The position numbers were made by a program, and so were the translations under genes. A DNA stretch of 64,000 nt from Nitrosomonadales bacterium. Lineage in GTDB: Bacteria; Pseudomonadota; Gammaproteobacteria; Burkholderiales; Gallionellaceae. The stretch covers positions 1,054,001 through 1,118,000 of the forward strand of contig JACRNY010000001.1 of the NCBI GenBank assembly GCA_016214695.1, in the 5' to 3' direction. The first letter of the stretch is position 1; each line of letters begins with the position of its first letter. The notes under the pieces are model-generated. The model made no database searches, had not been told where the DNA came from, and worked only from the letters and a program-made list of their open reading frames with translations. This document shows, one piece after another, positions 50,066-63,438 of this stretch.

Positions 50066-50703
50066 TTTTTCGCTCCAGCCGCTTGGGTCGCGCGTTTCTG
50101 CGCCGCTCTCTGCGCAGCCAGTTCGTCCTCGTCCAGATACCGGTAGGTCTTGGCCGTCGCATCCATGGTCAGTGTCCCGGTTTTGGCCGGGTCTATGCTG
50201 ATATTGTTCAGTGTCACAATGCGTGGCAATTGGGAAATATCGCTGGCGAACTTGCCCAGATCGTCATAGTTTCCGGTCACCTTCAGCGTGATCGGTTGTT
50301 CGGTAAACACCCCCGTGGCGACTTCAGCGCCAGGACGGAACAGTTCAAACTGCAAACCTCTGCCCAGACCAGCCTGATTGATGTCGGTCAACAGCGCGTC
50401 CATCTCTGATTTGCTCGGCAATTGCTTGAGCAGCGCCCCAAAGGATTGCTGGGTGTCGATCAGCTGTTTCTTGATGATGTCCAGGTTGATGGCTTGACGC
50501 TTTTTTGTCAGAAATACTTCTCGCAACTTCTCTTCTTCCTGACGCACCGATTTCAGGGTGTTCCACTGTTCCTGCCAGTCGAGCACCGCGCCAACGGCGA
50601 TCACCACGACGAACATCGCCAAAAAGGCAGCAATCTTGATAAGCCACGGCCAGCTTCCCGGCGTTTTGGGGTCGACATTTTTCAGTTCTTCAACAAAGTT
50701 CAT
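50062..50703 (-). CDS. pilO: Type IV pilus inner-membrane protein PilO
   Basis: Single TM; LLKQLPSKSEMDALLTDINQAGLGRGLQFELFRPG. Confidence 0.94.
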   Translation of the reverse strand: MNFVEELKNVDPKTPGSWPWLIKIAAFLAMFVVVIAVGAVLDWQEQWNTLKSVRQEEEKLREVFLTKKRQAINLDIIKKQLIDTQQSFGALLKQLPSKSEMDALLTDINQAGLGRGLQFELFRPGAEVATGVFTEQPITLKVTGNYDDLGKFASDISQLPRIVTLNNISIDPAKTGTLTMDATAKTYRYLDEDELAAQRAAQKRATQAAGAKK

Positions 50704-50713
50704 GTCGTTACCC

Positions 50714-51280
50714 CTAGCCGTTTGCGCCGCTTGGCGCCACTTGTTTGGTCAGGTTGAATTTAAGCGAGAACTCGCTTACGCGCCCGCCATCCACCGTCGC
50801 GGAGTGAATCTCGATCAGCGTTGGCGTATCCAGCCAAGGCGAGTCTTCGATCGAACGCATCAATGTTGAAACACGGGCATTCGACTGTGCATAGCCGATC
50901 ACACTGATCTTGTAGCCGGTTTGCTTGACGCTTTTCAGATACACACCGTCTGGCAAGATACGCAGCATCTGGTCAAGCAAGTGGACGACATCCGAGCGAG
51001 TACTTTGCAGATCCTCGACCACCGTTTTCCTGGCCAGCAAGGACTGGGTCTGTTCACGCAACTTCTTGATCTCATCGATCTGCTTGTCGAGTACCGCGAT
51101 CTCCTGGTTCAAATATGCATTGCGGCGTTCCTGATAAGAGATCTGCGTACTGATGGCAACGTGGACAAATCCGACCACGACTGCGCCCAGCACCAGCGAA
51201 ATGGCGCTCAGGACGATGAATTGTAGCTGCTTTGCTTTTCGTTTCTCCGCACGGTGCGGCAGCAGATTGACGCGTATCAT
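50714..51280 (-). CDS. pilN: Type IV pilus protein PilN
   Basis: MIRVNLLPHRAEKRKAKQLQF; position between pilM and pilO. Confidence 0.94.
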   Translation of the reverse strand: MIRVNLLPHRAEKRKAKQLQFIVLSAISLVLGAVVVGFVHVAISTQISYQERRNAYLNQEIAVLDKQIDEIKKLREQTQSLLARKTVVEDLQSTRSDVVHLLDQMLRILPDGVYLKSVKQTGYKISVIGYAQSNARVSTLMRSIEDSPWLDTPTLIEIHSATVDGGRVSEFSLKFNLTKQVAPSGANG

Positions 51281-52377
51281 GATGGGTCAAACCTCCGCAT
51301 GGCCAATCCGCAAGCAACCATCAGTGCCGGAGCGTCCATCTGCAACTGGCGTGGCTTGATACGGCTGGACAGTGTCATCAACTCGAACGGGTTCGCCACC
51401 AGCGTGCTGACCTGGGTGCGTGTCGCCACGGCCTCATCCAGCCCCGGCAACGCGGCGCACCCGCCGGCCAATACGACATAGTTCACTTCGTTATACTGCG
51501 TCGAAGTAAAGAAGAACTGCAGCGCTCGCGAAACTTCCATGGCGATGTTCTCGCGGAAGGGCGACAACACGTCGCTTTCGTAATTCTCCGGCAAGCCACC
51601 GTTGCGCTTGGCCGACTCGGCCTCCTCCGCCGACAGTCCGAACACGCTCTGGATCTGCTGGGTGAGCTGGGCACCACCGACCTGCTGGTCGCGCATATAC
51701 ACCGACTGGCCATTGCGCAACACGTTCACATTCATCACATAGGCGCCGATATCCACCAGCGCAATACATTGGTCTGCGGCACCGCCGGGCAACTGTGAAC
51801 GTATCATCTCGAAAGCAGCCTCGGCTGCATAAGCCTCAACGTCGACCACGATCGCTTTCAAGCCCGCCGACTGTGCGGCTGCCACGCGGTCTTCCACGTT
51901 CGCCTTGCGCGAGGCCGCCAGCAACACTTCAACCTCGTCAGGATTGTTCGGGGCCGGGCCGATCACCTGAAAGTCCAGATTGACCTCTTCCAGCGCAAAC
52001 GGGATGTACTGGTTCGCTTCGGTCTCGACCTGGTACTCCAGATCGTCTTCACGCAATCCGGCTGGCAGCAGGATTTTTTTGCTGATCACCGCTGCCGCTG
52101 GCAGGGCCAAGCTGACATTCCTGATGCGCGATCCCAGGCGTTTCCAGGCACGTTTCACCGTGTCGGAGACGGCATCGAGATTGTTGATGTTGCCGTCGCT
52201 AACGGCATCGGCTGGAAGCGTTTCGATCGCATAGCGCTCGACCACATATCCGTTCTTCTTGGGCGCTTCGCTCAGTTCCACCATTTTGACAGAAGACGAA
52301 CTGATATCCACCCCGATCAAGGGCGGCGTTGAAGTACTCAGAAAATCCAACGGGATATCAAAATTTCCTTTGATCAT
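51277..52377 (-). CDS. pilM: Type IV pilus assembly protein PilM (actin-like)
   Basis: LIGVDISSSSVKMVELSE; VVDVEAYAAEAAFEMIRSQLPG; LAGGCAALPGLDEAVATRTQVSTLVANPF. Confidence 0.96.
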   Translation of the reverse strand: MIKGNFDIPLDFLSTSTPPLIGVDISSSSVKMVELSEAPKKNGYVVERYAIETLPADAVSDGNINNLDAVSDTVKRAWKRLGSRIRNVSLALPAAAVISKKILLPAGLREDDLEYQVETEANQYIPFALEEVNLDFQVIGPAPNNPDEVEVLLAASRKANVEDRVAAAQSAGLKAIVVDVEAYAAEAAFEMIRSQLPGGAADQCIALVDIGAYVMNVNVLRNGQSVYMRDQQVGGAQLTQQIQSVFGLSAEEAESAKRNGGLPENYESDVLSPFRENIAMEVSRALQFFFTSTQYNEVNYVVLAGGCAALPGLDEAVATRTQVSTLVANPFELMTLSSRIKPRQLQMDAPALMVACGLAMRRFDPS

Positions 52378-52479
52378 AGGCTGGTTAGCGCTTTTTCGTA
52401 CAAAGTGGTTTAAATCCTAGCAATAACTCCCGCGGGTGTAAAGTTTTTTCTATGGACTCGAATTCCCCGGTCGAGCAGA

Positions 52480-52485
52480 TATAAT
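52480..52485 (+). promoter_or_regulatory. Candidate -10 element (TATAAT) for the PBP1A gene
   Basis: Perfect TATAAT 26 bp upstream of the ATG; no clear -35. Confidence 0.4.
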
Positions 52486-52511
52486 CACGCAATATTTTTC
52501 GATCTATCGTC

Positions 52512-54823
52512 ATGACCTCTCGCTGGTGGTTCTACCCTGCTCTTGTCGTTCTTGCTCTGCCGTTGCTGCCTATCATGTTGCTCGTGTTCGCAGCGATACT
52601 CACCTACCCGACACTGCCGACGCTGGAAACCCTGACCGACTATCGGCCCAAGATGCCGCTGCGCATATTCAGCGCAGAGGGCACCCTGATCGGCGAATTC
52701 GGTGAAGAACGCCGCGAGCTGGTCCGTATCGAAGATGTTCCCGAACTGATGAAGAAGGCCATCCTGGCGGCCGAGGACGACCGTTTTTACGAACACGGTG
52801 GCGTAGATTACATCGGGGTGCTGCGGGCGGCTTATTCCAACTTCTCCTCGGGCGGTGTGAAGCAGGGCGCCAGCACCATCACCATGCAGGTCGCGCGCAA
52901 CTTCTTCCTTTCCAAGGAAAAGACCCTGACGCGCAAGTTCAACGAGATGTTGCTCTCCTTCAAGATCGAACATAACCTGAGCAAGGACGAGATCCTTCAG
53001 CTCTACATCAATCACATCTATCTCGGCCAACGTTCCTACGGGTTCGCATCCGCCGCCCAGGTCTACTACGCCAAGACACTCAGCCAGCTCACACTGTCGG
53101 AGATGGCGATGCTGGCCGGCTTGCCCAAGGCCCCGGCAGCGTTCAATCCCGTGGTGAATCCTGAACGCGCCAAGGTGCGCCAGATGTACATCCTGCGCCG
53201 CATGCATGATCTGCACTACATCACGCAGGAGGAACTCGACCTGGCATTGAATGAGCCCATCCAGACCAAGCAGATCGCGCATCACCAGACTTTCGCCGTC
53301 AATGCCAATTATGTCGCCGAGATGGCACGGCAGGAGATGTACGACCGCTTCCAGGAGGATGCGTACACACAGGGCTACAGCGTCTATACCACCATCCGTG
53401 CGCAGGATCAGGCCATTGCCTATGCTTCTTTGCGCAAGGGCGTGCTGGAATATGACCATCGCCATGGTTATCGCGGCCCGGAAGGCTATGTCGACCTGAA
53501 AAAGAACAATACCGAGGAGTTGCTGGAGGATGCGCTGGAAGACGTTCCTGACAGCGACGACCTCATCCCGGCTGTGGTGCAGTCGGTCAATCCGAGAGGT
53601 ATTCGTGCCTACTGCAAGAACGGGCAGGTCGTGGAGATCCGCGGTGACGGCCTGCGTTTCGCGCAGCAGACTCTGGGTGAAAAACTGGCGCTGAACCGCC
53701 GCATCCGTCCGGGCTCTCTGATCCGCGTTTACAAGAATGCGCAGGATTTCTGGGAGATCACCCAGCTCCCGCAGGTCGAAGCCGCTTTTGTATCGGCGAA
53801 CCCGCGTGACGGGGCGATCTTTGCCCTGGTCGGCGGTTTTGATTTCTACCGCAACCAGTTCAATCACGTCACCCAGGCCTGGCGGCAACCCGGCTCCAGC
53901 TTCAAGCCTTTCATCTACTCCGCCGCACTGGAAAAAGGGTTCACTCCAGCCTCGGTCATCAACGATGCACCGCTTGTCCTCGATCTCTCGCAGACCGGCG
54001 AAGAGTTGTGGCAACCCAAGAATTTCGACGGCGAATTCTCCGGTCCGATGCGCATGCGCCAGGGTCTGACGCGCTCCAAAAATCTCGTCTCCATCCGCAT
54101 CCTGCAGGCTATCGGTCTGGACTATGCGCAGGACTACGTCACCAAGTTCGGTTTTGACAAACAGAAGATCGGCGCCTATCTCACCATGGCCCTCGGTGCC
54201 GGCTCGGTCACCCCCATGCAATTGATGGGCGGCTATTCCGTGTTCGCCAATGGCGGCTACCGTGTCACTCCCTATTTCATCCAGCGCATCGAAGACGGGC
54301 AAGGCAACGTCATCGCACAGGCTGCTCCGATCGTCGCAGGCGAGGGGGCGGAGCAGGTCATCGACGTGCGCAACGCCTTCACCATGGTCAACATGATGCA
54401 GGACGTGGTGAAGCACGGTACCGCCATGCGCGCGATGGAACTGGGCCGCCAGGACCTCGCCGGCAAAACCGGCACCACCAGCGACTCAATGGATGCCTGG
54501 TTCGCCGGTTTTCACCCGACCCTCGTGGCAGTCACCTGGATCGGTTATGACAATCCGCAAAGCCTGGGCGAGAAGGAGACCGGCGGCGGTGCGGCTCTGC
54601 CGATCTGGATGGGTTATATGGGACAGATGCTGAAAGGCGTGCCCGAAGTCGTGTACACCCAGCCGCCGCACGTCATCACCGCCCGCATCAACGACAACGG
54701 ATTGCGCGATCCGAACGGCAACCGCATCGAGTATTTCTACGAAGAGAACCCGCCGCAAGAACAGGGCGAGGTGATTCTGGAAGAGAACAAACCCTCCGAC
54801 ACGGTGAACGACCAGCTTTTCTG

Positions 54824-54824
<1 letters not shown>
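52512..54824 (+). CDS. mrcA: Class A penicillin-binding protein 1A
   Basis: ILAAEDDRFYEHGGVDYIGVLRA glycosyltransferase motif; QPGSSFKPFIYSAALEKG; LAGKTGTTSDSMDAWFAGFHP. Confidence 0.97.
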
Positions 54825-56464
<1,640 letters not shown>

Positions 56465-56477
56465 TCAGAGTCAGTGA

Positions 56478-56578
56478 GCAGCGAAAGTTGCTTCCCGTTT
56501 CTCCTCCCTGAGCGGGTGTCTTAACCACAGTTAAGACTTTGCCCCTGACCTCCCCCTTTGGTTCAGGGGCATTTTTTT
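56478..56578 (+). ncRNA. Candidate small RNA (unnamed) between hemB and engB, ending in a rho-independent terminator
   Basis: Plus-strand stem-loops GCAGC-GAAA-GTTGC; CCCG-TTTCTCCTCCCTGAG-CGGG; GTCTTAA-CCACAG-TTAAGAC; GCCCCTGA-CCTCCCCCTTTGGT-TCAGGGGC then ATTTTTTT. 5' end not determined. Confidence 0.6.
56541..56578 (+). terminator. Rho-independent terminator on the plus strand
   Basis: 8-bp perfect stem GCCCCTGA/TCAGGGGC followed by A and T7; flanking genes are both on the minus strand. Confidence 0.88.
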
Positions 56579-56583
56579 GCCTG

Positions 56584-57177
56584 TCAGTCGCGGAACCACC
56601 CGGCGATCACCGCTTCTGCCTCATCCATGCCCAGCTTCTTGAGACTGGAAAACAGTTGCACCGTGCATTGCGGGAAATGTTCGGCCAGGAATTCTTTCAC
56701 CTCGCGCAAAGTCCTGGTAGATTCCTGGCGGCTCAGTTTGTCCGATTTGGTCAGCAAAATATGGATGGGTTTACCGGTCGGCGCGAACCAGCCCAGCATG
56801 CCCTGATCGCGATCAGTCAGCGGATGACGTGCGTCCATGATCACCACCAGACCGGCCAATTCCTCGCGGGTCTGCAGGTACTCGCTCAGCAGATGCTCCC
56901 AGTGTGCCTGCACTTCCGGCGGCACTTTGGCATAGCCATAGCCGGGCAGGTCGACCAGATAGTTGTTGTTGCCCAGCGCAAAGTAGTTCAGGTGCTGTGT
57001 GCGTCCCGGCGTCTTGCTGGTGTAGGCCAGCCGCGTGTGGTTGGCCAGCGTGTTGATGGCGCTCGACTTGCCCGCGTTGGAACGTCCCACGAACGCGACT
57101 TCCTTGCCGCCGTGCAGCGGCAAGTCTTTCATGTGATTGACGGTGGTGTAGAACTCGGCCTGCGAGAAGAGTCCCAT
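56584..57177 (-). CDS. yihA: Ribosome biogenesis GTP-binding protein YihA/YsxC (EngB)
   Basis: [53 protein letters not shown]; start refined to 57177. Confidence 0.96.
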   Translation of the reverse strand: MGLFSQAEFYTTVNHMKDLPLHGGKEVAFVGRSNAGKSSAINTLANHTRLAYTSKTPGRTQHLNYFALGNNNYLVDLPGYGYAKVPPEVQAHWEHLLSEYLQTREELAGLVVIMDARHPLTDRDQGMLGWFAPTGKPIHILLTKSDKLSRQESTRTLREVKEFLAEHFPQCTVQLFSSLKKLGMDEAEAVIAGWFRD

Positions 57178-57178
57178 T

Positions 57179-57326
57179 ATGAGCGCACCAATAAATTCAT
57201 TTTTTGGGCGCATCGCGGCGTTGCACGGTGCTCGCTCCCTCGCCTACCTATCTGGTATGTCTCGGTCGCTGCACGCCGTGCGCCTTGCGCTGCATCCCAA
57301 AAAACTGGATTTCCTGGCGCGCTCAT
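57179..57326. repeat. Long foldback element filling the hemL-engB spacer
   Basis: Left arm ATGAGCGCACCAATAAATTCATTTTTTGGG... matches reverse complement of right end ATGAGCGCGCCAGGAAATCCAGTTTTTTGGG...; centre TACC-TATCT-GGTA; ~148 bp. Confidence 0.85.
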
Positions 57327-58606
57327 TTCCAGGCCGCGAAGATCTTGTCGGCCGCCGCGATGGTCGCCGCGATATCGGCATCCGTATGCGCTGCCGACAC
57401 GAAGCCTGCCTCGAACGCGGACGGCGCAAGATACACGCCCTCGGCCAGCATGGCATGGAAGAAGCAGTTGAACGCGGCCTTGTCGCTGGCCATCACTTCG
57501 GCGTAGGAGGTCGGCACCTTGGCACTGAAATACAGGCCGAACATGCTGCCGATGGACTGGGCGCTGAACGGGATGCCGTGTTTCTTGGCGCTTGCGCTGA
57601 TGCCTTCGGTCATCTGCTTGGCGAGTTGGGTGAGCCGTTCGTAGAAACCGGGGGCTTGCACCAGTTTCAGTGTGGTCAGGCCTGCCGCCACTGCCACCGG
57701 ATTGCCGGACAATGTGCCGGCCTGGTACACGGCGCCCAGCGGAGCGAGACATTGCATGATGTCGCGGCGACCGCCGAAAGCGGCTGCAGGCAGACCGCCG
57801 CCCATCACCTTGCCCAGCGTGATCAGATCCGGCTTGATGCCGTAATGGCCGTGCGCGCCCTGCAGACCGACGCGGAAACCAGACATCACTTCGTCCAGGA
57901 TCAACACTGCGCCGTGCTTGGTGCACAGGCTGCGCATCGCATCGAGGAACTCGCGCTTGGGCAAGATCAAATTCATGTTGCCTGCAACCGGCTCGACGAT
58001 CACTGCGGCGATCTCGTTGCCGTATTCGGCAAAGGCTTTTTCCAGACCGGGCGCATCGTTGTAATCCAGCACTGTCGTCAGCGCGGCGATCTCGGCGGGT
58101 ACGCCGGAAGAACTCGGCTGGCCGAATGTCAGCGCGCCAGAGCCGGCCTTGACCAGCAAGCCGTCGGAATGGCCGTGATAGCAACCTTCGAATTTGATGA
58201 TGCGCGAACGTCCGGTGAAGCCGCGCGCCAGACGGATCGCGGTCATGGTCGCTTCGGTGCCGGAGCTCACCAGTCGCACCATCTCCAGCGACGGCAATAT
58301 CTTGCACAGCGTCTCGGCGATCTCAAGCTCAGCGGCGGTCGGTGCGCCGAAGCCCAAGCCTTCTGCGGCTGCGGCCTGCACTGCCTTCACCACTTCGGGA
58401 TGGCAATGGCCGACGATCATCGGACCCCAGGAATTAACGTAGTCGATATAGCGCTTGTCGTCCGCATCCCAAACATAGGCGCCCTTGCCGCGCTTGAAAA
58501 ACAGCGGCGTGCCGCCCACCGACTTGAACGCGCGCACCGGCGAATTCACGCCGCCGGGGATGAGTTTCTGGGATTGATCGAAGAGTTCCTGATTATGCGA
58601 TGTCAT
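57323..58606 (-). CDS. hemL: Glutamate-1-semialdehyde 2,1-aminomutase
   Basis: [57 protein letters not shown]; start refined to 58606. Confidence 0.97.
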   Translation of the reverse strand: MTSHNQELFDQSQKLIPGGVNSPVRAFKSVGGTPLFFKRGKGAYVWDADDKRYIDYVNSWGPMIVGHCHPEVVKAVQAAAAEGLGFGAPTAAELEIAETLCKILPSLEMVRLVSSGTEATMTAIRLARGFTGRSRIIKFEGCYHGHSDGLLVKAGSGALTFGQPSSSGVPAEIAALTTVLDYNDAPGLEKAFAEYGNEIAAVIVEPVAGNMNLILPKREFLDAMRSLCTKHGAVLILDEVMSGFRVGLQGAHGHYGIKPDLITLGKVMGGGLPAAAFGGRRDIMQCLAPLGAVYQAGTLSGNPVAVAAGLTTLKLVQAPGFYERLTQLAKQMTEGISASAKKHGIPFSAQSIGSMFGLYFSAKVPTSYAEVMASDKAAFNCFFHAMLAEGVYLAPSAFEAGFVSAAHTDADIAATIAAADKIFAAWK

Positions 58607-59244
58607 GCTGTTCTGCCTTGCCTGAATAGATTGGAAAATTCCCTTGCTGCCTGTTCGATGTCCGCCGCGTCCCACAACGCCGTGATCACTGCCAGCGCAT
58701 CCGCGCCGGCATCGATCAGCGCCGCGCCGTTCTGCGCCGTGATCCCGCCGATGGCGACGATGGGCAGATTCAATTCGGCGCGTACCGAACGAAGCAACTG
58801 CGCGTCCGCCTTCACCGCTTCGGGTTTCACGCTGGATGGGAAGAACGCGCCGAACGCCACGTAATCCGCACCCTGCCTTGCCGCTTCCAGGGCCAACGGA
58901 GCGCGATTATAGCAAGACACGCCGATGATCCCGGCCCCGCCCAACAATACACGGGCCGCCGCCACGCTGCCGTCCTCGCCGCCCAGATGTACGCCGTCGG
59001 CATCGACCTCCGCCGCCAGTCGCGCGTCGTCGTTCACGATGAAGGTGCAAGCAAACTCGCGGGTGAGTCGGCGCAAGGCCTGCGCCTGCTGCAGCCTCAA
59101 TCCTGCATCTGCGGATTTGTTGCGGTATTGCAGTACCTGCACGCCGCCCTGTAATGCCAGCCTGACCTTGCGTAACAGTTCCGCCGTATCGGTTTCATCC
59201 GGCGTGATGGCATAGAGACCGCCGATTATCCGCCGTGAACTCAA
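58603..59244 (-). CDS. thiE: Thiamine-phosphate synthase
   Basis: [58 protein letters not shown] start with upstream GGAGAG. Confidence 0.95.
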   Translation of the reverse strand: MSSRRIIGGLYAITPDETDTAELLRKVRLALQGGVQVLQYRNKSADAGLRLQQAQALRRLTREFACTFIVNDDARLAAEVDADGVHLGGEDGSVAAARVLLGGAGIIGVSCYNRAPLALEAARQGADYVAFGAFFPSSVKPEAVKADAQLLRSVRAELNLPIVAIGGITAQNGAALIDAGADALAVITALWDAADIEQAAREFSNLFRQGRTA

Positions 59245-59284
59245 TCTGCTCTCCGAATCATGACCCTCACCTGTGAGTGTGTTG

Positions 59285-59355
59285 TTGGGGCTTTAGCCCC
59301 TTACAACCACGGCCTACCCCTTGCGGGTGCAATCCTCTCCCGCTTGCGGGCGAGG
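59285..59355. repeat. Cluster of short palindromes in the thiD-thiE spacer
   Basis: TTGGGGCTTTAGCCCC and CCTCTCCCGCTTGCGGGCGAGG (59334-59355); the latter repeated at 18911. Confidence 0.6.
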
Positions 59356-59389
59356 AAGCAAACGTGAAAGTCAATTCTGAATCCTGCCT

Positions 59390-60226
59390 TTAATGGCGGG
59401 TCTCTTCGCCGACATCGTCTTCATCGCGCGCCCAGAACAAACGATCCGGGATGTGCTGCCCCATGCCGGGACGGAAGCCGTATTTGAGCGCTTCCCAAGT
59501 GTATTCCTGCGCTTCGTGCACCGCTTCCTCGATCGGCAGACCGTTGGCCAGTAGCGCCGCGATGGCCGAGGCCAGCGTGCAGCCGGACCCATGATAGATG
59601 CCGGGCAGGCGCGGCCAGCTGTCGCTGCGGATCAGGCCGCGTTCGCCGTACAGATTGTTGATGACCTTGGGCGTGTTCTCGTGCGTGCCGGTGATGAGCA
59701 CATATTCGCAGCCGAATTGCAGGATGCGCTTGGAGCATTCCGCCAGACTGGGATCGTCCGCCTCGTTGTCTTCGTCCAGCACCAGACGGCGCGCTTCCAT
59801 GCTGTTCGGGGTGAGGATGGTGGTCTGCGGCAGCAACAGTTCGCGCAAAGCATCCAGCATGTCCTCATTGGCGAGTTCGTCACCGCGACCGGAGGCCAGC
59901 ACCGGATCGAACACCAGCGGGATATCGGGATAGTCGGAGATGATCTCGGCGATGACGGCGATGTTCTCGACGCTGCCGAGCAGGCCGATCTTGAACGCCG
60001 CGACCGGCATGTCTTCCAGCACAGCGCGTGCCTGATCCGCCACCCAGTCGGCATCCACCGGCTGCACGTCATCGACGCCGCTGGTGTCCTGCACGGTGAT
60101 GCCGGTGACCACGGCCAGCGGATGACAACCCATGCTGGCGATGGTCAGGATGTCGGCCTGCATGCCCGCGCCGCAACTGGGATCGGTGGCCGCAAAAGTG
60201 AGAACTATCGGTGGAACATCGGACAT
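59390..60226 (-). CDS. thiD: Hydroxymethylpyrimidine/phosphomethylpyrimidine kinase
   Basis: VLTFAATDPSCGAGMQADILTIASMGCHPLAVVTGITVQDT; HGSGCTLASAIAA. Confidence 0.94.
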   Translation of the reverse strand: MSDVPPIVLTFAATDPSCGAGMQADILTIASMGCHPLAVVTGITVQDTSGVDDVQPVDADWVADQARAVLEDMPVAAFKIGLLGSVENIAVIAEIISDYPDIPLVFDPVLASGRGDELANEDMLDALRELLLPQTTILTPNSMEARRLVLDEDNEADDPSLAECSKRILQFGCEYVLITGTHENTPKVINNLYGERGLIRSDSWPRLPGIYHGSGCTLASAIAALLANGLPIEEAVHEAQEYTWEALKYGFRPGMGQHIPDRLFWARDEDDVGEETRH

Positions 60227-60324
60227 GATGGATGGGCGGCCTGCTTTGATTGACGAGTGCCGATTTTACCCGAATCCTGAGGTGGGCGGAGCGGCGCACG
60301 CCAACCAGCATTCCCTCACCCCAA

Positions 60325-60346
60325 CCCTCTCCCAGAGGTAGAGGGG
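60325..60346. repeat. REP-like palindrome CCCTCTCCCAGAGGTAGAGGG
   Basis: Preceded by CCCTCACCCCAA; related to 4015-4036. Confidence 0.5.
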
Positions 60347-60379
60347 GCAACCGATGTCGCTATGCGACAGGATTGTTAA

Positions 60380-61156
60380 TTACCTGCGCCCGCTCAGGTG
60401 GTTGGCGATACGGGTGAATTCGGCCACGCCCAGGTTCTCCGCACGCAACTGCGCGTCGATGCCCAGCCCACCCAGTTCAGCTTCCGTCAGCCAGACCTTG
60501 AGCGTGTTGCGCAGGGTCTTGCGCCGCTGGCCGAAGGCGGCGGCAACCACCTGCGCGTACAGCGTCTCGTCCTTGACCTCGATCCTGTCTGCGGGAATCG
60601 GGATCATGCGCACGATGGCCGAGTCGACCTTGGGTGCGGGGCGGAACGACTCGGGCGGCACATCGAGCAGTTTCTCCATGTAGAAGCGGTATTGCAGCAT
60701 CACGGACAGGCGTCCGTAGGCGGCGGTGGAATGCTCGGCGACCATACGTTCGACCACTTCGTTCTGCAACATGAAATGCATGTCGGTGATGCGCGCGGCA
60801 TAGTCGGCGAAATGGAACAGCAGCGGCGACGAGATGTTGTAGGGCAGGTTACCGACAATGCGCAGCGGTGTGCCCAGTGTGGCGAAGTCGAATTTCAGCG
60901 CATCACCTTCGTGGATGACGATCCTGTCCTGCGGGTAATCCGTTTTCAGACGCGCGATGATGTCACGGTCGATCTCGACCACATGCAGCTTGTTCAACTG
61001 CTTCAGCAGCGGGCGCGTCAGCGCGCCCAGGCCGGGGCCGATCTCCACCATGTTATCGTCCGCCTCGGGGCGGATGGCGCGCACAATGTCGGCGATGATG
61101 TTCTGGTCGACGAGGAAGTTCTGACCAAAGCTTTTTTTGGCCTTATGCCCGTTCAT
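60380..61156 (-). CDS. rsmA: 16S rRNA (adenine1518/1519-N6) dimethyltransferase
   Basis: [54 protein letters not shown]. Confidence 0.97.
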   Translation of the reverse strand: MNGHKAKKSFGQNFLVDQNIIADIVRAIRPEADDNMVEIGPGLGALTRPLLKQLNKLHVVEIDRDIIARLKTDYPQDRIVIHEGDALKFDFATLGTPLRIVGNLPYNISSPLLFHFADYAARITDMHFMLQNEVVERMVAEHSTAAYGRLSVMLQYRFYMEKLLDVPPESFRPAPKVDSAIVRMIPIPADRIEVKDETLYAQVVAAAFGQRRKTLRNTLKVWLTEAELGGLGIDAQLRAENLGVAEFTRIANHLSGRR

Positions 61157-62114
61157 GTCGCACCATACCTTCTGCGGCCTTGATCGCCTCCAGCAGACTG
61201 CCGACATTGGCCTTGCCCGTGCCCGCCAGTTCCAGCGCGGTGCCGTGGTCGACCGAGGTGCGGATGAAGGGCAGGCCCAGCGTGATGTTGACGCCTTCGC
61301 CGAAGCTGGCGTGCTTGAGCACCGGCAGGCCTTGGTCGTGGTACATGGTCAGCACGGCATCACATTCCTTCAGGCGGTGTGCGGCGAACAGGGTGTCGGC
61401 GGGAATAGGCGCGCTCACGTTGAAACCTTCGGCGCGCAGCTTGTCCAGTACCGGAATCATCACTTCGATCTCTTCGCGGCCCAGATGGCCGCCTTCGCCC
61501 GCATGCGGATTGAGTCCGGCCACGAAGATGCGCGGCTGCGCAATGCCGAAGCGGCATTGCAGATCGCGCTGCAGGATGCGCAGGATATCTTCCAGCAACG
61601 GTTGCGTGATGGCATCGGCCACTTCGCGTAGCGGCAGGTGTGTGGTCACCAGGGCGACGCGCATGCCGCCGCCCGCGAGCATCATCACAACCAGAGGTGT
61701 TTGCGTCTGCTCGGCAAGGAATTCGGTGTGGCCGGTGAAAGGGATGCCTGCATCATTGATGACGCCCTTGTGTACCGGAGCGGTGACCATGCCCGCGAAT
61801 TCGCCGGACTGGCAGCCCTGCAGCGCACGACGCAAGGTCTCGAGCACGTAGGGCGCATTCGCGCTGTCCAGTTTCCCGGCCTGTGCAGGTCGTGCCAACT
61901 GAACATGCAGCACATTCAGCTTGCCCGCCGCCAAAGGGGTTGCGGGGGTGTAGTCATGTATGGCGACTTCGATGCCGAGTTGCGCAGCGCGCTGCTGCAA
62001 CAAGTTCTTGTCGGCGATCACCACCAGCGGCAGGTCATGCCCGGCGAGTTGCAGGCAAAGGTCGGGGCCGATGCCGGCAGGCTCGCCAGCGGTGATGGCG
62101 AGGGGTTGCGGCAT
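61143..62114 (-). CDS. pdxA: 4-hydroxythreonine-4-phosphate dehydrogenase
   Basis: [61 protein letters not shown]; start at 62114 overlapping the surA stop. Confidence 0.96.
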   Translation of the reverse strand: MPQPLAITAGEPAGIGPDLCLQLAGHDLPLVVIADKNLLQQRAAQLGIEVAIHDYTPATPLAAGKLNVLHVQLARPAQAGKLDSANAPYVLETLRRALQGCQSGEFAGMVTAPVHKGVINDAGIPFTGHTEFLAEQTQTPLVVMMLAGGGMRVALVTTHLPLREVADAITQPLLEDILRILQRDLQCRFGIAQPRIFVAGLNPHAGEGGHLGREEIEVMIPVLDKLRAEGFNVSAPIPADTLFAAHRLKECDAVLTMYHDQGLPVLKHASFGEGVNITLGLPFIRTSVDHGTALELAGTGKANVGSLLEAIKAAEGMVRHERA

Positions 62115-63415
62115 CAGTTCGCCGCGCTGCGGTATTCGATGAATGCGCGATCGCGCAACTGACGCAGCCAATCCTGGAAGGCATCGTCAGACTTGAACGA
62201 ACGGATGGCGTTGCGGGCACGCTGGCGCTTCTGATCCACGCTGACATCGGTGTTGCGTCGTTCCAGCACCTGGATCAGGTGCCAACCGAACCCTGATTGC
62301 ACCAGACCGCTCACCTGGCCGACTTTCAGTGCATCCATCCCGCCTTCGAATTCCGGCACCGTTTCACCGGGCGACAACCAGCCCAGATCGCCGCCTTGCG
62401 ACGCACTGCCGTCCTCGGAATGGAGCTTGGCCTGTTCGGCAAAATCCGCACCCTTGTCGATACGCTGCTTGATCTCCTGCAAACGGGCCTTCGCCTCATT
62501 CTCGGGGACCAGTTCGCTGGTCTTGATCAGAATGTGGCGCGCATGCGTCTGGGTGATGACGACAGGCGCGTCCTTGCTGCGGCGATCCAGCAGCTTGATG
62601 ATATGGAAACCGTTCGGACTGCGCAGCACCGGGCTCACCTCGCCCGGTTTCATCTTCTGCAGCGCTTCGGCGAACAGCGGCGGCAGGCGGTCTGCCGGAC
62701 GCCAGCCGATCTCACCGCCCTTGAGCGCATCCTGGGCATCGGAAAAGCCCGCCGCCACCTGGGCGAACGGCGCTCCGCCGCGCAACTTGGCCAGCGCCTG
62801 GTCGGCACGATTGCGATAGGTCTGGATCTTGTCTGCGCTGGCCTGCTCCGGGACGACCACGAGGATGTGCGCCAGCTCCAGTTCCTCGCCCTTGCCTTCC
62901 TGGCGCTCCTGGTTGCTCAGATAATTGTCGACGTCGTTCTCGCTGATGACCAGCTTGCTGTCGACCTCGCGCTCGCGCAGGCGCACAGAAATCATTTCAT
63001 TGCGCACTTCTTCGCGGAATTCCCTGAAATCGGTTCCGTCCTGCTCCAGCTTGCTGCGGAAGGCCGCCACCGACGGGAATTTGTTCTGTTGTGAGATGCG
63101 CAGGATGGTCTTGTCCAGTTGCGCATCCTCGATACGCAAGCCGCTCTCCCTGGCGAACTGCGCCTGCAACATTTCTATGATCATGCGTTCCAGCACCTGG
63201 CGCTCCAGAATGTTCCGGTCCGGCAAGGCGGTCTTCTGCTTCTGCAGCATCCTCGTGACACTGACCATGCGCTTGTCAAGCTCGCGACGGGTGATGACAT
63301 CATCGTTCACCACCACTTCGACGCGATCGACGGTAACGCGCTGCCTCTGCGGTTCTGCCGCGGAGGCAGCGATGGCAAAGGTGGCCAACAGGACGACGAG
63401 GATTTTTCTCAGCAT
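62114..63415 (-). CDS. surA: Periplasmic chaperone / peptidyl-prolyl isomerase SurA
   Basis: Signal peptide, SurA_N region, two parvulin domains ([12 protein letters not shown]..., [13 protein letters not shown]...). Confidence 0.95.
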   Translation of the reverse strand: MLRKILVVLLATFAIAASAAEPQRQRVTVDRVEVVVNDDVITRRELDKRMVSVTRMLQKQKTALPDRNILERQVLERMIIEMLQAQFARESGLRIEDAQLDKTILRISQQNKFPSVAAFRSKLEQDGTDFREFREEVRNEMISVRLREREVDSKLVISENDVDNYLSNQERQEGKGEELELAHILVVVPEQASADKIQTYRNRADQALAKLRGGAPFAQVAAGFSDAQDALKGGEIGWRPADRLPPLFAEALQKMKPGEVSPVLRSPNGFHIIKLLDRRSKDAPVVITQTHARHILIKTSELVPENEAKARLQEIKQRIDKGADFAEQAKLHSEDGSASQGGDLGWLSPGETVPEFEGGMDALKVGQVSGLVQSGFGWHLIQVLERRNTDVSVDQKRQRARNAIRSFKSDDAFQDWLRQLRDRAFIEYRSAAN

Positions 63416-63438
63416 GTTCTCTTTCGGTTAATGGTGAT

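Noticed and set aside
56541-56570. Stem GCCCCTGA/TCAGGGGC as an engB terminator
   Set aside because: On the minus strand the stem is followed by AAAGTCTTAAC, not a U-tract; only the plus strand has the T7 run.
57179-58864. 561-aa plus-strand ORF opposite hemL
   Set aside because: Shadow ORF whose N-terminus reads through the foldback repeat; not a real gene.
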